NCBI RefSeq assembly: GCF_028293835.1
Contig: NZ_JAQGNX010000107.1
Span: 1-64,000 of the forward strand
Reading direction: 5' to 3'
Source: Pseudomonas sp.
GTDB taxonomy: Bacteria > Pseudomonadota > Gammaproteobacteria > Pseudomonadales > Pseudomonadaceae
DNA length: 64,000 bases
The notes beneath the pieces were generated by a model that was not told the origin of the DNA, searched no databases, and saw only the letters and a list, made by a program, of their open reading frames with translations. Made by a program: the position numbers and the translations under genes. This document shows positions 52,919 to 62,792 of the stretch, in pieces; positions within the stretch are counted from its first letter, which is position 1, and every line of letters begins with the position of its first letter.

Positions 52919-54139
52919 TTACCCCAACCGCAAAAACTTCTTCAGTTGATCACGCTGGGCCAAGGCGTCACGGCGGCCCAGTTCGATCAATTCGCTACAA
53001 TACCCCGCCTCGAACAGCAAATAGCTCAGCACACCGGCACCGCTGGTTTTAGTCGCACCGGGGCCGCGCAGAAACATCCGCAGCGCAGGCGGCAATTCGT
53101 GCCGATGACGAGCAGCGATTTCATCAATGGGTTGGCTGGGGGAAATCACCAGAACTTCGACCGGCGCCAAGCCCAACGTCCGTGCCGGCTGTTCCCCTGG
53201 CAGTAGATGGCTCAGCAAATTAAGCCGCTCGAGCAATTCAATGTCGCTTTCAAGGCTGTCGATGAAGGTGCTATTGAGCATGTGGCCGCCAATTTGCGCC
53301 AAAGTGGGTTGCGCGCCCACCATCACTCGTTGCACAGGGTTATTGGCTTCAACGCCACGCGGGTTGCCGCTGACCCCTACCACTAGCACCCGATTCGCTC
53401 CCAGGTGCAGTGCCGGACTGATCGGCGCGGATTGCCGCACGGCACCGTCACCAAAAAATTCCTGGTCGATTTTAACGGGAGCAAACAGCAGAGGAATCGC
53501 CGAACTGGCCAGCAGATGCTCTACCGTCAATTGGGTCGGCAATCCAATCCGGCGATGGCGCAGCCAGGAATCAATCGTGCCTTTGCCCTGATAAAACGTG
53601 ACCGCCTGCCCCGACTCATAGCCGAAGGCCGTCACCGCCACTGCGCGCAGGTGCTTCTTTGCAATCGCCTGATCAATGCCGTCCAGATCAAGACGCTCGT
53701 TGAGCAAATCACGCAGCGGAGAACTGTTGAGCAACGCGACGGGCACTTGCGAACCGATACCTAACAAGCTGTGACCAACAAAGCGACTGGCCTGACCAAT
53801 CACCCCGCGCCAGTCGCTGCGCAGCACCTGATGGCTACGAAAGCCCTGCCAGAATTCGACCAACTGATGAATGGCCGTGCGAAAATGCGCGGCTCCACTG
53901 GCCAGTTTGACCGCATTGATCGCGCCGGCCGACGTACCGACAATCACCGGAAACGGGTTCGGTGCGCCGGCTGGCAGCAACTCGGCAATTCCGGCGAGTA
54001 CGCCGACCTGATACGCCGCCCTGGCTCCACCGCCAGACAGAATGAGCCCGGTAATCGGCTCGGCAGCGCTGCTGACAGCACTGGCACCGACGAACTCGGT
54101 GGCAGGAATAGCGGTTTGTTCTGCAACGCGTGTCGGCAT
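52919..54139 (-). CDS. Patatin-like phospholipase family protein
   Basis: 406-residue cytoplasmic or membrane-associated serine lipase. Oxyanion motif SGGGARAAYQ (35-44), nucleophile S70 in VGTSAGAIN, catalytic Asp in FFGDGAVRQSAP (about 235). The C-terminal half (about 255-406) is an extension seen in this Pseudomonas/gamma-proteobacterial group (PA3241 as I recall). The stop is just after the REP-B element; the htrB end lies 9 bases upstream of its start, so htrB and this gene form one minus-strand transcript. Confidence 0.92.
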   Translation of the reverse strand: MPTRVAEQTAIPATEFVGASAVSSAAEPITGLILSGGGARAAYQVGVLAGIAELLPAGAPNPFPVIVGTSAGAINAVKLASGAAHFRTAIHQLVEFWQGFRSHQVLRSDWRGVIGQASRFVGHSLLGIGSQVPVALLNSSPLRDLLNERLDLDGIDQAIAKKHLRAVAVTAFGYESGQAVTFYQGKGTIDSWLRHRRIGLPTQLTVEHLLASSAIPLLFAPVKIDQEFFGDGAVRQSAPISPALHLGANRVLVVGVSGNPRGVEANNPVQRVMVGAQPTLAQIGGHMLNSTFIDSLESDIELLERLNLLSHLLPGEQPARTLGLAPVEVLVISPSQPIDEIAARHRHELPPALRMFLRGPGATKTSGAGVLSYLLFEAGYCSELIELGRRDALAQRDQLKKFLRLG

Positions 54140-54148
54140 TTTTTATTC

Positions 54149-55096
54149 TTAGCCTTTCTTTTGAAGATCACGCTTCTTATACAGCTTCGGCTCTCCCGGC
54201 GGTCGACTTTTAAAGCGCCGATGTGCCCATAAATACTGGGCCGGACACTCCAATACAGCCCTTTCGACAAACTGGTTGATGCGCAGGCAATCAACCTCGT
54301 CGCTTTCCCCTGGGAAATTACTAAATGGCGGATGAATCACCAGCCGATAGCCGCTGCCATCATCCAGCCGTTGCTGAGTAAACGGAATCACCAGCGCCCG
54401 GCCCAGCTTGGCGAATTTGCTGGTGGCGGTGACGGTGGCAGCCGGAATTCCAAAGAACGGCACAAACACGCTCTGTTTGGCACCGTAGTCCTGATCTGGC
54501 GCATACCAGATGGCGCGCCCGGCTCGCAGAACCTTGAACATGCCGCGCACATCTTCACGCTCTACGGCCAGGGAATCGAGATTATGCCGCTCACGGCCAC
54601 GGCGCTGAATGTAATCAAACAGCGGGTTGTCGTGTTCGCGGTACATGCCATCGATGGTGTGCTGTTGGCCCAGCAACGCCGCACCAATTTCCAATGTAGT
54701 GAAATGCAGCGCCATCAGAATCACGCCCTTGCCGTCCAACTGCGCTTGCTTCAAGTGCTGCAGCCCTTCGATGTGCGACAGCCGCGCCAGACGATCGCGG
54801 GACCACCACCAACTCATGGCCATTTCGAAGAAAGCGACGCCGGTCGACGCGAAGTTTTCCTTCAATAACCGTTTACGTTCGTCGGATGACAGGTGCGGAA
54901 AACACAGTTCCAGATTGCGCCCGGCGATGCGTCGACGGTCATCAGCGAATCGATACATCACCAGCCCAAGCACACGGCCAATGGCCACAAGCACCCGAAA
55001 CGGTAACTGAACAACCAGCCAGAGCAAGCCCAGGCCCAGCCACAGGGGCCAGAAACGTGGATGAAGAAAACGAGCTCGAAAACGCGGACGATCCAT
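54149..55096 (-). CDS. htrB: Lipid A biosynthesis lauroyl acyltransferase (HtrB/LpxL)
   Basis: Transfers a secondary acyl chain to Kdo-lipid A or its precursor at the inner membrane. 315 residues from the ATG at 55096 (GGAAG upstream); the frame continues to 55396 but the earlier part overlaps minC and is not conserved. One N-terminal TM helix (about 17-40), the catalytic HX4E motif in ALHFTTLEIG, and the later GPVTFMAGT-like region seen here as RAIWYAPDQDYG and VFVPFFGIPAATVTATSKF. It is divergent from minC. Confidence 0.94.
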   Translation of the reverse strand: MDRPRFRARFLHPRFWPLWLGLGLLWLVVQLPFRVLVAIGRVLGLVMYRFADDRRRIAGRNLELCFPHLSSDERKRLLKENFASTGVAFFEMAMSWWWSRDRLARLSHIEGLQHLKQAQLDGKGVILMALHFTTLEIGAALLGQQHTIDGMYREHDNPLFDYIQRRGRERHNLDSLAVEREDVRGMFKVLRAGRAIWYAPDQDYGAKQSVFVPFFGIPAATVTATSKFAKLGRALVIPFTQQRLDDGSGYRLVIHPPFSNFPGESDEVDCLRINQFVERAVLECPAQYLWAHRRFKSRPPGEPKLYKKRDLQKKG

Positions 55097-55214
55097 TAAA
55101 GCTTCCGTCAAGACAATGGCCACGCATTCTACATCGTTCGGCTTGGCTTGCGGCTCGCGAGCGTTCTCGTTATAAGTCTCGGCACTTTTAGCGACAAGCT
55201 GTTTTATGCCGACC

Positions 55215-55946
55215 ATGAGCCAAATCGAATTGCAAGACCAGGATCCAGTATTCCAGTTGAAGGGCAGCATGCTCGCCATCACGGTGCTTGAGCTGGCCCG
55301 AAACAACCTCGAAGCCCTTGATCGCCAACTGGCGGCAAAGGTCGCCCTGGCCCCGAATTTTTTCAGCAATACCCCCTTGGTGCTGGCCCTGGACAAGTTG
55401 CCAGCGGGCGAAGGTGCGGTAGATTTGCCTGGCCTGATGCGCGTGTGCCGTCAGCATGGCCTGCGTACGTTGGCGATCCGTGCCAATCGTATCGAAGACA
55501 TTGCTGCGGCTATCGCCATTGACCTTCCGGTGCTGCCGCCGTCGGGTGCGCGAGAACGTCCGTTAGAGCCTGCCGAAGGTGAAGCGGCCAAGAAAAAGCC
55601 GCCGGAGCCAACCATCAAGCCAACCAGGATCGTGACCTCGCCAGTGCGCGGCGGAATGCAGATTTATGCACAGGGTTGCGACCTGGTGGTGATTGCCCCC
55701 GTCAGCCCCGGTGCGGAACTTCTGGCCGATGGCAACATCCATGTGTATGGCCCAATGCGCGGTAGAGCGCTGGCCGGCATTAAAGGTGACACCACGGCGC
55801 GAATTTTCTGCCAGCAACTCGGCGCCGAACTTGTCTCCATCGCTGGGCAATACAAGGTTTCCGAGGATTTGCGCAGAGATCCACTGTGGGGTAGCGGGGT
55901 ACAGGTCAGCTTGTCCGGTGACGTGTTGAACATCACCCGTCTTTAA
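55215..55946 (+). CDS. minC: Septum-site inhibitor MinC
   Basis: Blocks FtsZ ring assembly away from midcell. About 243 residues from the ATG at 55215 ([20 protein letters not shown]); an ATG at 55206 adds three residues, and neither has a clear ribosome site, but family members usually begin MSQ. N-terminal FtsZ-inhibiting domain (to about 110), basic/Pro linker ([11 protein letters not shown]), and C-terminal beta-helix domain with the conserved [17 protein letters not shown] and [12 protein letters not shown]. It is 199 bases upstream of minD, so it may be transcribed separately. Confidence 0.95.
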   Translation: MSQIELQDQDPVFQLKGSMLAITVLELARNNLEALDRQLAAKVALAPNFFSNTPLVLALDKLPAGEGAVDLPGLMRVCRQHGLRTLAIRANRIEDIAAAIAIDLPVLPPSGARERPLEPAEGEAAKKKPPEPTIKPTRIVTSPVRGGMQIYAQGCDLVVIAPVSPGAELLADGNIHVYGPMRGRALAGIKGDTTARIFCQQLGAELVSIAGQYKVSEDLRRDPLWGSGVQVSLSGDVLNITRL

Positions 55947-56145
55947 CGGATACTGCCGCTTTTTTAAAGCATCTCTGATTTGTCGCAAAATCGTAGCAAA
56001 GCACGTTGAAAATCGAGAAAACCAGTGTTATCTGGCGGGTTATGCCTGATCTGGAACTTGAGGTTTTTCAGCAATGTTCGCTATAGCGGCTTCAGGGGAT
56101 GCCATTCAGGGACTAACTGTCCTTTTCCTCTAGGGGTGAAACACC

Positions 56146-56961
56146 TTGGCCAAGATTCTCGTGGTTACATCCGGCAAGGGTGGTGTGGGCAAGACCACCA
56201 CCAGCGCCGCTATCGGTACCGGTCTCGCTTTGCGCGGCCACAGAACAGTAATTGTCGACTTCGATGTCGGCTTGCGTAACCTCGATTTGATCATGGGCTG
56301 TGAACGCCGCGTGGTGTACGACTTCGTCAACGTGGTAAACGGCGAAGCGACACTCACCCAGGCCCTGATCAAAGACAAACGCCTGGAAAATCTTTACGTG
56401 CTGGCAGCCAGCCAGACCCGCGACAAGGACGCTCTGACCGTAGAGGGCGTTGAAAAAATCCTGATGGAATTGAAGGACACGTTTGAATACGTGGTCTGCG
56501 ATTCTCCGGCGGGTATCGAAAAAGGCGCACACCTGGCGATGTATTTCGCCGACGAAGCCATTGTCGTGACCAACCCGGAAGTGTCGTCGGTCCGTGACTC
56601 GGACCGTATGCTTGGCCTGCTGGCAAGCAAGTCCCGTCGTGCCGAGAAAGGCGAAGAGCCTATCAAGGAACACTTGCTACTGACCCGTTACAACCCTGAG
56701 CGCGTCACCAAAGGTGAAATGCTCGGCGTTGAAGACGTTGAAGAAATCCTCGCCATCCGCTTGTTGGGCGTGATTCCTGAGTCGCAAGCGGTATTGAAGG
56801 CTTCTAACCAGGGCATCCCGGTCATTCTTGATGACCAAAGCGATGCCGGTCAGGCGTACAGCGATGCAGTAGACCGTTTGCTGGGCAAAGAAGTGGCCCA
56901 TCGGTTTATTGATATCCAGAAAAAGAGCTGGTTTCAGCGAGTCTTTGGAGGCCGTGAATGA
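56146..56961 (+). CDS. minD: Septum-site ATPase MinD
   Basis: Membrane-cycling ATPase that recruits MinC and is displaced by MinE. 271 residues from a TTG start at 56146 (AGGGGTG eight bases upstream); no ATG fits. Deviant Walker [10 protein letters not shown] (about 10-18), Walker B and switch motifs [11 protein letters not shown] and CDSPAGIE, and a C-terminal amphipathic membrane-targeting helix ([11 protein letters not shown]). The stop overlaps the minE start (ATGA). Confidence 0.97.
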
Positions 56962-57212
56962 ATATTTTTGACTTCTTTCGTGACCGTAAAAAGGAAAGCA
57001 CAGCTTCGGTAGCGAAAGAGCGTCTACAGATTATCGTGGCGCATGAACGCGGCCAACGCAGCACCCCGGATTATCTGCCAGCGCTGCAGAAAGAGCTGGT
57101 GGAAGTGATCCGCAAATACGTCAATATCGAGTCCGATCAAGTGCAAGTCGCCCTGGAAAGTCAGGGCAGTTGTTCAATTCTGGAACTCAACATCACCCTG
57201 CCAGATCGCTGA
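56958..57212 (+). CDS. minE: Min-system topological specificity factor MinE
   Basis: 84 residues, ATG inside the minD stop codon. Membrane-targeting and anti-MinCD N terminus ([21 protein letters not shown], key FDFFRDRKK; and [13 protein letters not shown]) and C-terminal dimerisation domain ending ELNITLPDR. It stimulates MinD ATPase and drives Min oscillation. Four-base overlap implies translational coupling with minD. Confidence 0.97.
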
Positions 57213-57307
57213 TCAGGCGGGTGCCCGCGGCGGTATTTCGCACCTTCTGAGTCATGAGGTGTGACATACCGCCGTTGGCGTTTCTAGCGTTTCGAGGTTC
57301 GTTGCAC

Positions 57308-57943
57308 ATGCCGTTGTCGAACATCCGCATCATTCACCAGGACGCTGGCGTTCTGGTGGTCGATAAGCCGACCCTGCTGCTATCCGTCCCCGGCCGTGCC
57401 GATGACAATAAGGATTGCCTGATTACCCGCCTGCAGGAAAACGGCTACCCCGAGGCCCGGATTGTCCATCGTCTGGATTGGGAAACCTCAGGCATCATTC
57501 TGCTGGCCCGGGATGCCGACACCCATCGTGAGCTGTCGCGGCAGTTTCATGACCGGGAAACAGAAAAGGCCTACACGGCGCTGTGCTGGGGCCAACCGGA
57601 ACCGGACAGCGGCAGCATTGATTTACCCTTGCGTTACGACCCCCCGACCAAACCTCGCCACGTGGTTGATCACGCGTTCGGCAAAAACGCACTGACCTAT
57701 TGGAAGGTTTTGCAGCGCAGCGGCGATTATTGCCGGGTTGAGCTGACGCCGATAACCGGGCGCTCCCATCAATTACGCGTGCACATGTTGTCTATCGGTC
57801 ATCCGTTGCTGGGCGACGGCTTGTACGCACACGAACAAGCGCTGGCGGCATTTCCACGCCTGTGCCTGCATGCCAGCATGCTCAGCTTCACCCATCCGCA
57901 AACTGGCGAACGCCTGCGTTTTGAGTGCCCTGCGCCGTTTTAA
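57308..57943 (+). CDS. rluA: RluA-family pseudouridine synthase
   Basis: 211 residues from the ATG at 57308. Catalytic Asp in VHRLDWETSGIILLARD (HRLDxxTSG motif); ITGRSHQLRVHMLSIGHPLLGDG is the conserved substrate-binding block. No S4 domain, as in E. coli RluA, which modifies 23S rRNA U746 and tRNA U32. I recall this gene after minE in P. aeruginosa. Target specificity is by position and length, not proved. Confidence 0.92.
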   Translation: MPLSNIRIIHQDAGVLVVDKPTLLLSVPGRADDNKDCLITRLQENGYPEARIVHRLDWETSGIILLARDADTHRELSRQFHDRETEKAYTALCWGQPEPDSGSIDLPLRYDPPTKPRHVVDHAFGKNALTYWKVLQRSGDYCRVELTPITGRSHQLRVHMLSIGHPLLGDGLYAHEQALAAFPRLCLHASMLSFTHPQTGERLRFECPAPF

Positions 57944-57962
57944 AAGCCTGGGTATTTCTCTT

Positions 57963-58063
57963 GTGTAGGAGCTGCCGAAGGCTGCGATTGGCTGCGAGGC
58001 AGCCGTTAATGGTGATGGCATGAAGGTCCTTCGGACCTTATCGCAGCCTTCGGCAACTCCTAC
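57963..58063. repeat. REP-type element, family B
   Basis: Outer arms GTAGGAGCTGCCGAAGGCTG and CAGCCTTCGGCAACTCCTAC with inner hairpin AAGGTCC-TTC-GGACCTT (58023-58039). The inner stem differs from the copy at 52778 by a swapped G-C/C-G pair. It follows rluA. Confidence 0.9.
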
Positions 58064-58176
58064 GGCTTTGTTTTCGGGCGGAAAAAGCGCCAGCACATCC
58101 CACACAAAATCCAGCATGTGACCACACGACGCAGGCCAATACGGTAAACTCGCGCCATTGCTGTCTGGAGTCATTT

Positions 58177-59466
58177 ATGCGCGAAGAGTTAAACCAAGGC
58201 CTGATCGACTTTCTCAAGGCCTCGCCCACCCCCTTTCATGCCACCGCCAGCCTCGTCCAACGGCTGGAAGCGGCCGGCTATCTGCGTCTTGATGAACGTG
58301 ATACCTGGCACACCGAAGCAGGCGGGCGTTACTTCGTCACCCGCAACGACTCGTCGATTGTCGCGTTCAGGCTAGGTCGTCTTTCGCCGCTGATGGGCGG
58401 CATTCGTCTGGTGGGCGCCCATACCGACAGCCCGTGCTTGCGGGTCAAGCCGCAGCCCGAATTGCAACGTCAGGGTTTTTGGCAATTAGGCGTCGAAGTC
58501 TATGGCGGCGCACTGCTTGCCCCGTGGTTCGACCGCGACCTGTCCCTGGCCGGTCGCGTAACCTTCCGTCGCGACGGCAAGGTCGAAAGCCAGTTGATCG
58601 ATTTCAAGCTGCCCATTGCTGTCATCCCGAACCTGGCGATCCACCTTAATCGAACCGCCAATGAAGGCTGGGCAATCAATGCCCAGAACGAACTGCCGCC
58701 GATTCTGGCGCAGGTTGCCGGTGATGAACGCGTGGATTTTCGTGCGTTGCTGACGGATCAACTGGCCCGGGAACACGGCCTGAACGCCGATGTGGTGCTG
58801 GACTACGAGCTGAGCTTCTACGACACTCAGAGCGCCGCGATTGTCGGGCTGCACGGGGATTTTATCGCTGGGGCACGCCTGGATAACCTGCTGTCGTGCT
58901 TCGCTGGTTTACAAGCGTTGCTGACCGCCGAAACCGACGAGACGTGCCTGTTGGTCTGTACCGATCACGAAGAAGTAGGCTCGTCATCGACTTGCGGCGC
59001 AGACGGTCCAATGCTTGAGCAGATTCTCCAACGGCTACTTCCTGATGGCGAAGACTATGTGCGCACCATCCAGAGGTCGTTGCTGGTCTCGGCCGACAAC
59101 GCCCATGGCGTGCACCCAAACTATGCCGACAAGCACGACGCCAACCATGGCCCGAAACTCAACGCTGGCCCCGTGATCAAGGTCAACAGCAACCAGCGCT
59201 ACGCCACCAGCAGCGAGACCGCGGGGTTTTTCCGTCATCTGTGCATGGCCGAAGAAGTCCCGGTGCAAAGCTTTGTAGTGCGCAGCGACATGGCCTGCGG
59301 TTCGACCATCGGCCCAATCACCGCCAGCCATTTAGGCGTGCGCACCGTGGACATTGGTCTGCCGACTTTCGCCATGCATTCGATTCGTGAACTGGCGGGT
59401 AGCCATGACTTGGCGCACTTGGTGAAAGTACTCAATGCTTTCTATGCGAGCCATGATTTGCCGTAA
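58177..59466 (+). CDS. apeB: M18-family aspartyl aminopeptidase ApeB
   Basis: 429-residue dinuclear zinc aminopeptidase; full length. Metal and catalytic motifs: GAHTDSPCL (His/Asp), [13 protein letters not shown] (bridging Asp), [11 protein letters not shown] (Glu-Glu), [17 protein letters not shown] (Asp), and [15 protein letters not shown] (His). Usually a cytoplasmic dodecamer that removes N-terminal acidic residues. It is downstream of rluA across a REP-B element and is followed by a family A REP. Confidence 0.96.
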   Translation: MREELNQGLIDFLKASPTPFHATASLVQRLEAAGYLRLDERDTWHTEAGGRYFVTRNDSSIVAFRLGRLSPLMGGIRLVGAHTDSPCLRVKPQPELQRQGFWQLGVEVYGGALLAPWFDRDLSLAGRVTFRRDGKVESQLIDFKLPIAVIPNLAIHLNRTANEGWAINAQNELPPILAQVAGDERVDFRALLTDQLAREHGLNADVVLDYELSFYDTQSAAIVGLHGDFIAGARLDNLLSCFAGLQALLTAETDETCLLVCTDHEEVGSSSTCGADGPMLEQILQRLLPDGEDYVRTIQRSLLVSADNAHGVHPNYADKHDANHGPKLNAGPVIKVNSNQRYATSSETAGFFRHLCMAEEVPVQSFVVRSDMACGSTIGPITASHLGVRTVDIGLPTFAMHSIRELAGSHDLAHLVKVLNAFYASHDLP

Positions 59467-59476
59467 CCGTAGCCCC

Positions 59477-59556
59477 CTGTAGTAGCCAACGTGTTGGCGA
59501 GGCGATTGTTCAAGCAGACCTCGTCACGGTCTTCGCCAACACGTTGGCTACTACAG
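59477..59556. repeat. REP-type inverted repeat, family A
   Basis: Arms GTAGTAGCCAACGTGTTGGC and GCCAACACGTTGGCTACTAC are a near-perfect inverted pair after apeB, 34 bases before the MscS-family start. Confidence 0.92.
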
Positions 59557-59589
59557 GAAATTCGATTTTGCCTTGAGGTTCACTGCCCA

Positions 59590-61740
59590 GTGCCTGCTTT
59601 TTTCCGTGTATTCCTGATTTTTATCCTGGCGCAGCTGCCCATCGCCGCAGCCCAAGCGGTGAGCCTGCCGGGCATTCTTGCGGGTTCGTCAAAAACTCAG
59701 CCGCAAGCGCAAGAGCCGCTGGGACAGTCCTTGGACGACGTGATCAAGACCCTGGAAAATGACCAGCAACGGAGCAAGCTGCTCGACGACCTGAAAAAAC
59801 TTCGCGACACCACCCGAAAAGCCCAACCGCCCGCCGAAGAGGGCGTGCTAGGTTTGATCGGCAGTACGTTGAGCAGTTTCGAAAAGCAATTTTCTGGCGA
59901 CGACAGCCCGGCCAGCCGGTGGTCTGAAGAATTGACCCTGGCGGGAATAGAGCTGGTGGCGTTGACGCCTCCAGCCGATCAATGGCTACCGGTCATTTTT
60001 GGCTTCGCATTGGTCATTCTGATCTGGGGGCTGCTGGCGGCCGGCTTGATTTGGTTCAGCCACCGGGTCCGAGTTCGTTATGGTTTGTCGGAAGAACTGC
60101 CACAACACCCGCGTCTCTGGGACATGTTGCGATTCGCCCTGCGTAAGCTCGGACCCTGGCTAATAGCGCTGATCATCACCGTGTACCTGAGCTATTCCCT
60201 GCCGTCTTCACTGGGTAAGGACCTGGCCATGGTGTTGGCTTACGCGTTGGTGGTCGGCACGCTGTTTTCGGCGGTGTGCGTGATTGCTTTTTCGCTGCTG
60301 GACGGCCCTCATCGCCACCGCGCGCTGTATATCCTGCGTCATCAAGCGTTTCGCCCGCTGTGGACGATTGGCAGCTTTGCCGCCTTTGGCGAAGCACTCA
60401 GCGATCCGCGCTTGATTGCCAGCCTGGGCGAACACCTTGCCCACACCGCAGCCACGTTCGCCAACGTCATGGCAGCGTTCTCCACTGGATTGTTTATCCT
60501 GCGCTTCCGTCGGCCCATTGCGCATTTGATCCGCAACCAGCCACTGTCACGCCGCCTGACCCGTCGCGCCTTGAGCGACACCATCGAAATTCTCGGCACC
60601 TACTGGTACGTGCCGGCGCTGGTTCTGGTCGGGGTGTCATTGTTTGCAACGTTTTTTTCGGCTGGCGATACCAGCACTGCCTTGCGTCAAGCGTTGATCT
60701 GCACCGTGTTGCTGGTGCTGTGCATGGTTATCAATGGCCTGGTTCGTCGCCATGCATTGAAGCCGCATCACGGACACAAACGCCATGCGCTGTATTCAGA
60801 GCGGCTGAAGAATTTTTTCTACACCTTGGCGCATTTGGCCGTATGGGTACTGTTCATCGAGCTGGGGCTGCGCGTCTGGGGAATGTCGCTGATCCGCTTC
60901 GCCGAGGGCGAGGGCCACGAAATCGTGGTCAAAATCTTCAGTCTGGCCGCCACGCTGCTGTTTGCCTGGCTGATATGGATTCTCAGCGACACCGCCGTGC
61001 ACCACGCGTTGACTCGCTCGCGCAAAGGCTTGGCCAATGCCCGCGCACAAACCATGATGCCGCTGATTCGTAACGTACTGTTCGTGGCGATTTTCATCAT
61101 CGCGCTGATCGTCGCGCTGGCGAATATGGGCATGAACGTGACGCCATTACTGGCCGGTGCCGGCGTGATCGGTCTGGCCATCGGCTTCGGCGCACAATCA
61201 TTGGTGGCCGACTTGATTACCGGCCTGTTTATCATTATCGAAGACTCCCTGGCCATCGACGACTACGTGGACGTCGGCGGTCACTTGGGCACTGTCGAAG
61301 GGCTGACCATCCGCACCGTACGCCTGCGAGATATCGACGGCATCGTACATACGATTCCGTTCAGCGAAATCAAAAGCATCAAGAACTATTCGCGGGAATT
61401 CGGTTACGCAATATTTCGCATCGCGATCCCGTTCAACGTGCACATTGATGACGCAATCAAAATGGTTCGTGAAGTCGGGCAGAAGATGCGCGCCGATCCA
61501 TTGGAACGACGCAATATCTGGTCGCCGCTGGAGATTCAAGGGGTCGAGAGTTTCGAGTCAGGCAGCGCGGTGTTGCGGGCTCGCTTCAAGACGGCGCCGA
61601 TCAAGCAATGGGAAGTATCCCGTGCTTTCAACTTGTCGCTGAAGCGGCATCTGGACGAAGCCGGAATGGACTTGGCAACGCCGCGATTGAGCGTGCAGAT
61701 GAATGCGGTGGCAGGCAGTGTGACCAAAACGGAAAAATAA
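59590..61740 (+). CDS. Large MscS-family mechanosensitive channel
   Basis: About 716 residues from the GTG at 59590; the frame is open to 59491, but that part lies in a REP element. A signal or TM start (VPAFFRVFLIFILAQLPIAAAQA-like) leads to a periplasmic coiled region (about 25-130) and many TM helices, more than ten in all. The MscS core has GAGVIGLAIGFGAQSLVADLI (pore-lining, key GLAIGFGAQSLV) and the beta-domain VDVGGHLGTVEGLTIRTVRLRD. Resembles E. coli YbiO (about 741 residues). Protects against osmotic downshock. Confidence 0.92.
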   Translation: MPAFFRVFLIFILAQLPIAAAQAVSLPGILAGSSKTQPQAQEPLGQSLDDVIKTLENDQQRSKLLDDLKKLRDTTRKAQPPAEEGVLGLIGSTLSSFEKQFSGDDSPASRWSEELTLAGIELVALTPPADQWLPVIFGFALVILIWGLLAAGLIWFSHRVRVRYGLSEELPQHPRLWDMLRFALRKLGPWLIALIITVYLSYSLPSSLGKDLAMVLAYALVVGTLFSAVCVIAFSLLDGPHRHRALYILRHQAFRPLWTIGSFAAFGEALSDPRLIASLGEHLAHTAATFANVMAAFSTGLFILRFRRPIAHLIRNQPLSRRLTRRALSDTIEILGTYWYVPALVLVGVSLFATFFSAGDTSTALRQALICTVLLVLCMVINGLVRRHALKPHHGHKRHALYSERLKNFFYTLAHLAVWVLFIELGLRVWGMSLIRFAEGEGHEIVVKIFSLAATLLFAWLIWILSDTAVHHALTRSRKGLANARAQTMMPLIRNVLFVAIFIIALIVALANMGMNVTPLLAGAGVIGLAIGFGAQSLVADLITGLFIIIEDSLAIDDYVDVGGHLGTVEGLTIRTVRLRDIDGIVHTIPFSEIKSIKNYSREFGYAIFRIAIPFNVHIDDAIKMVREVGQKMRADPLERRNIWSPLEIQGVESFESGSAVLRARFKTAPIKQWEVSRAFNLSLKRHLDEAGMDLATPRLSVQMNAVAGSVTKTEK

Positions 61741-61742
61741 AC

Positions 61743-61770
61743 CTGTGGGACCGGATTCATTCGGGAAGCT
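61743..61770. repeat. Solo REP-like arm, family C
   Basis: TGTGGGACCGGATTCATTCG and GGAAGCT resemble the left arm of the element at 40735. It lies between the convergent MscS and GntR genes. Confidence 0.45.
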
Positions 61771-61771
61771 T

Positions 61772-62491
61772 TCAACCCTCCACTACCGCACTCACGTGTA
61801 TCGCGTCATGCCGCCAATACTCGATATCGCAATCGATCAAGCGCCCTTGCTGATCGTAGTTCACCCGTTCGATACGCAAGCCCGGGCTGCCTAGGGAGAC
61901 TTTCAGGGCAGCCGCGGCGTCCACCTGCAACGCCGTCGGGACCATTTCAAAGCGAACCTTCCCATAACGAATCGCGTAATGACTGGCATACAACTCAGTC
62001 AGCGACTGATTCAGATCGAAATCGACTATCCCGGGAAAATACTCCGGATTGAGGTAATGCTCGACGTACAGCACCAGGCGCTGGTCGATGCGCCGGGCGC
62101 GGCAGATCTGGACTACGCTGGACAATGCTGGCAGTTGCAGCAAACCGCAGATCAGCGCCGAGGCGGGCTGCAAACGCGCTGAGATGACCAGGGTTTCAGC
62201 GACTCGCCCCTGGGCGCTGACCATGGCGTGAAAATGGCTGCGGCGCATCAGGTCATAGGCCAGCCGCGGCGGTGAGATAAACCAGCCACGTCGCTCCTCG
62301 CGGTACACCAACCCCTGAGCTTCCAATTGCAACAATGCTTCGCGCACAGTAATGCGCGTGGTGTTGAAAAGCTCGCTGAGTTTGCGCTCGGCGGGCAGTT
62401 TGCTGCTGGGCGGCAACAGGCCGTGTTCGATCTGTTCCTGAAGGGCCAGACTGATGGCTGTCACCGCTTTTGGTGCATCGTCACGCATCAA
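61772..62491 (-). CDS. GntR-family regulator, HutC/UTRA subfamily
   Basis: 239 residues: N-terminal GntR winged helix (about 12-75; LPAERKLSELFNTTRITVREALLQLE) and C-terminal UTRA effector domain (about 90-235). HutC-type regulators repress adjacent transport or catabolic genes until a metabolite binds. The divergent gene encodes a solute-binding protein, a likely target. Two related palindromes lie in the 359-base gap, one 11 bases before this gene's start, so autoregulation is likely. Confidence 0.92.
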   Translation of the reverse strand: MMRDDAPKAVTAISLALQEQIEHGLLPPSSKLPAERKLSELFNTTRITVREALLQLEAQGLVYREERRGWFISPPRLAYDLMRRSHFHAMVSAQGRVAETLVISARLQPASALICGLLQLPALSSVVQICRARRIDQRLVLYVEHYLNPEYFPGIVDFDLNQSLTELYASHYAIRYGKVRFEMVPTALQVDAAAALKVSLGSPGLRIERVNYDQQGRLIDCDIEYWRHDAIHVSAVVEG

Positions 62492-62501
62492 CGTTACCTA
62501 T

Positions 62502-62515
62502 CTGGACTAGTCCAG
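62502..62515. promoter_or_regulatory. Candidate GntR operator 1 (perfect palindrome)
   Basis: CTGGACTAGTCCAG, a perfect 14-base palindrome 11 bases before the gntR start. HutC-family operators are short palindromes of this size with a central CTAG or TA, such as TGGTCTAGACCA. Confidence 0.6.
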
Positions 62516-62780
62516 CGCAGTTATTGGGCGGAGCCGAGCTTGAATAATGCCCCAGTGACCTTACACCAGCGTAGTCAAGGTACATGACTGATAGATGACA
62601 AGGCCGCTTATTGGAGCTACATAGGCTGCACATAAAAAACATTAACCAAATAAATATCAACAGGTTAGCAATGGTCTACGCTTACTGGGCATGACCGGCC
62701 GTACCCTGAGCAAATCCCTTGCAGGACTGATGCCGACATTAAAGTGTCATGCACATGGCCTAAATTGGCTCAGGTATTGC

Positions 62781-62792
62781 TGACCTAGACCA
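62781..62792. promoter_or_regulatory. Candidate GntR operator 2
   Basis: TGACCTAGACCA shares the TGnnCTAGnCCA frame with operator 1 and matches the HutC-type consensus TGGTCTAGACCA in 10 of 12 bases. It lies 59 bases before the solute-binding protein start. Confidence 0.5.

Noticed and set aside
55097..55396. N-terminal extension of HtrB
   Set aside because: It overlaps the divergent minC coding region and is not conserved; the ATG at 55096 fits the family start.
996..59556. Repeated inverted units considered as a CRISPR array
   Set aside because: The units are inverted pairs scattered in single intergenic sites kilobases apart, with no regular spacers and no cas genes.
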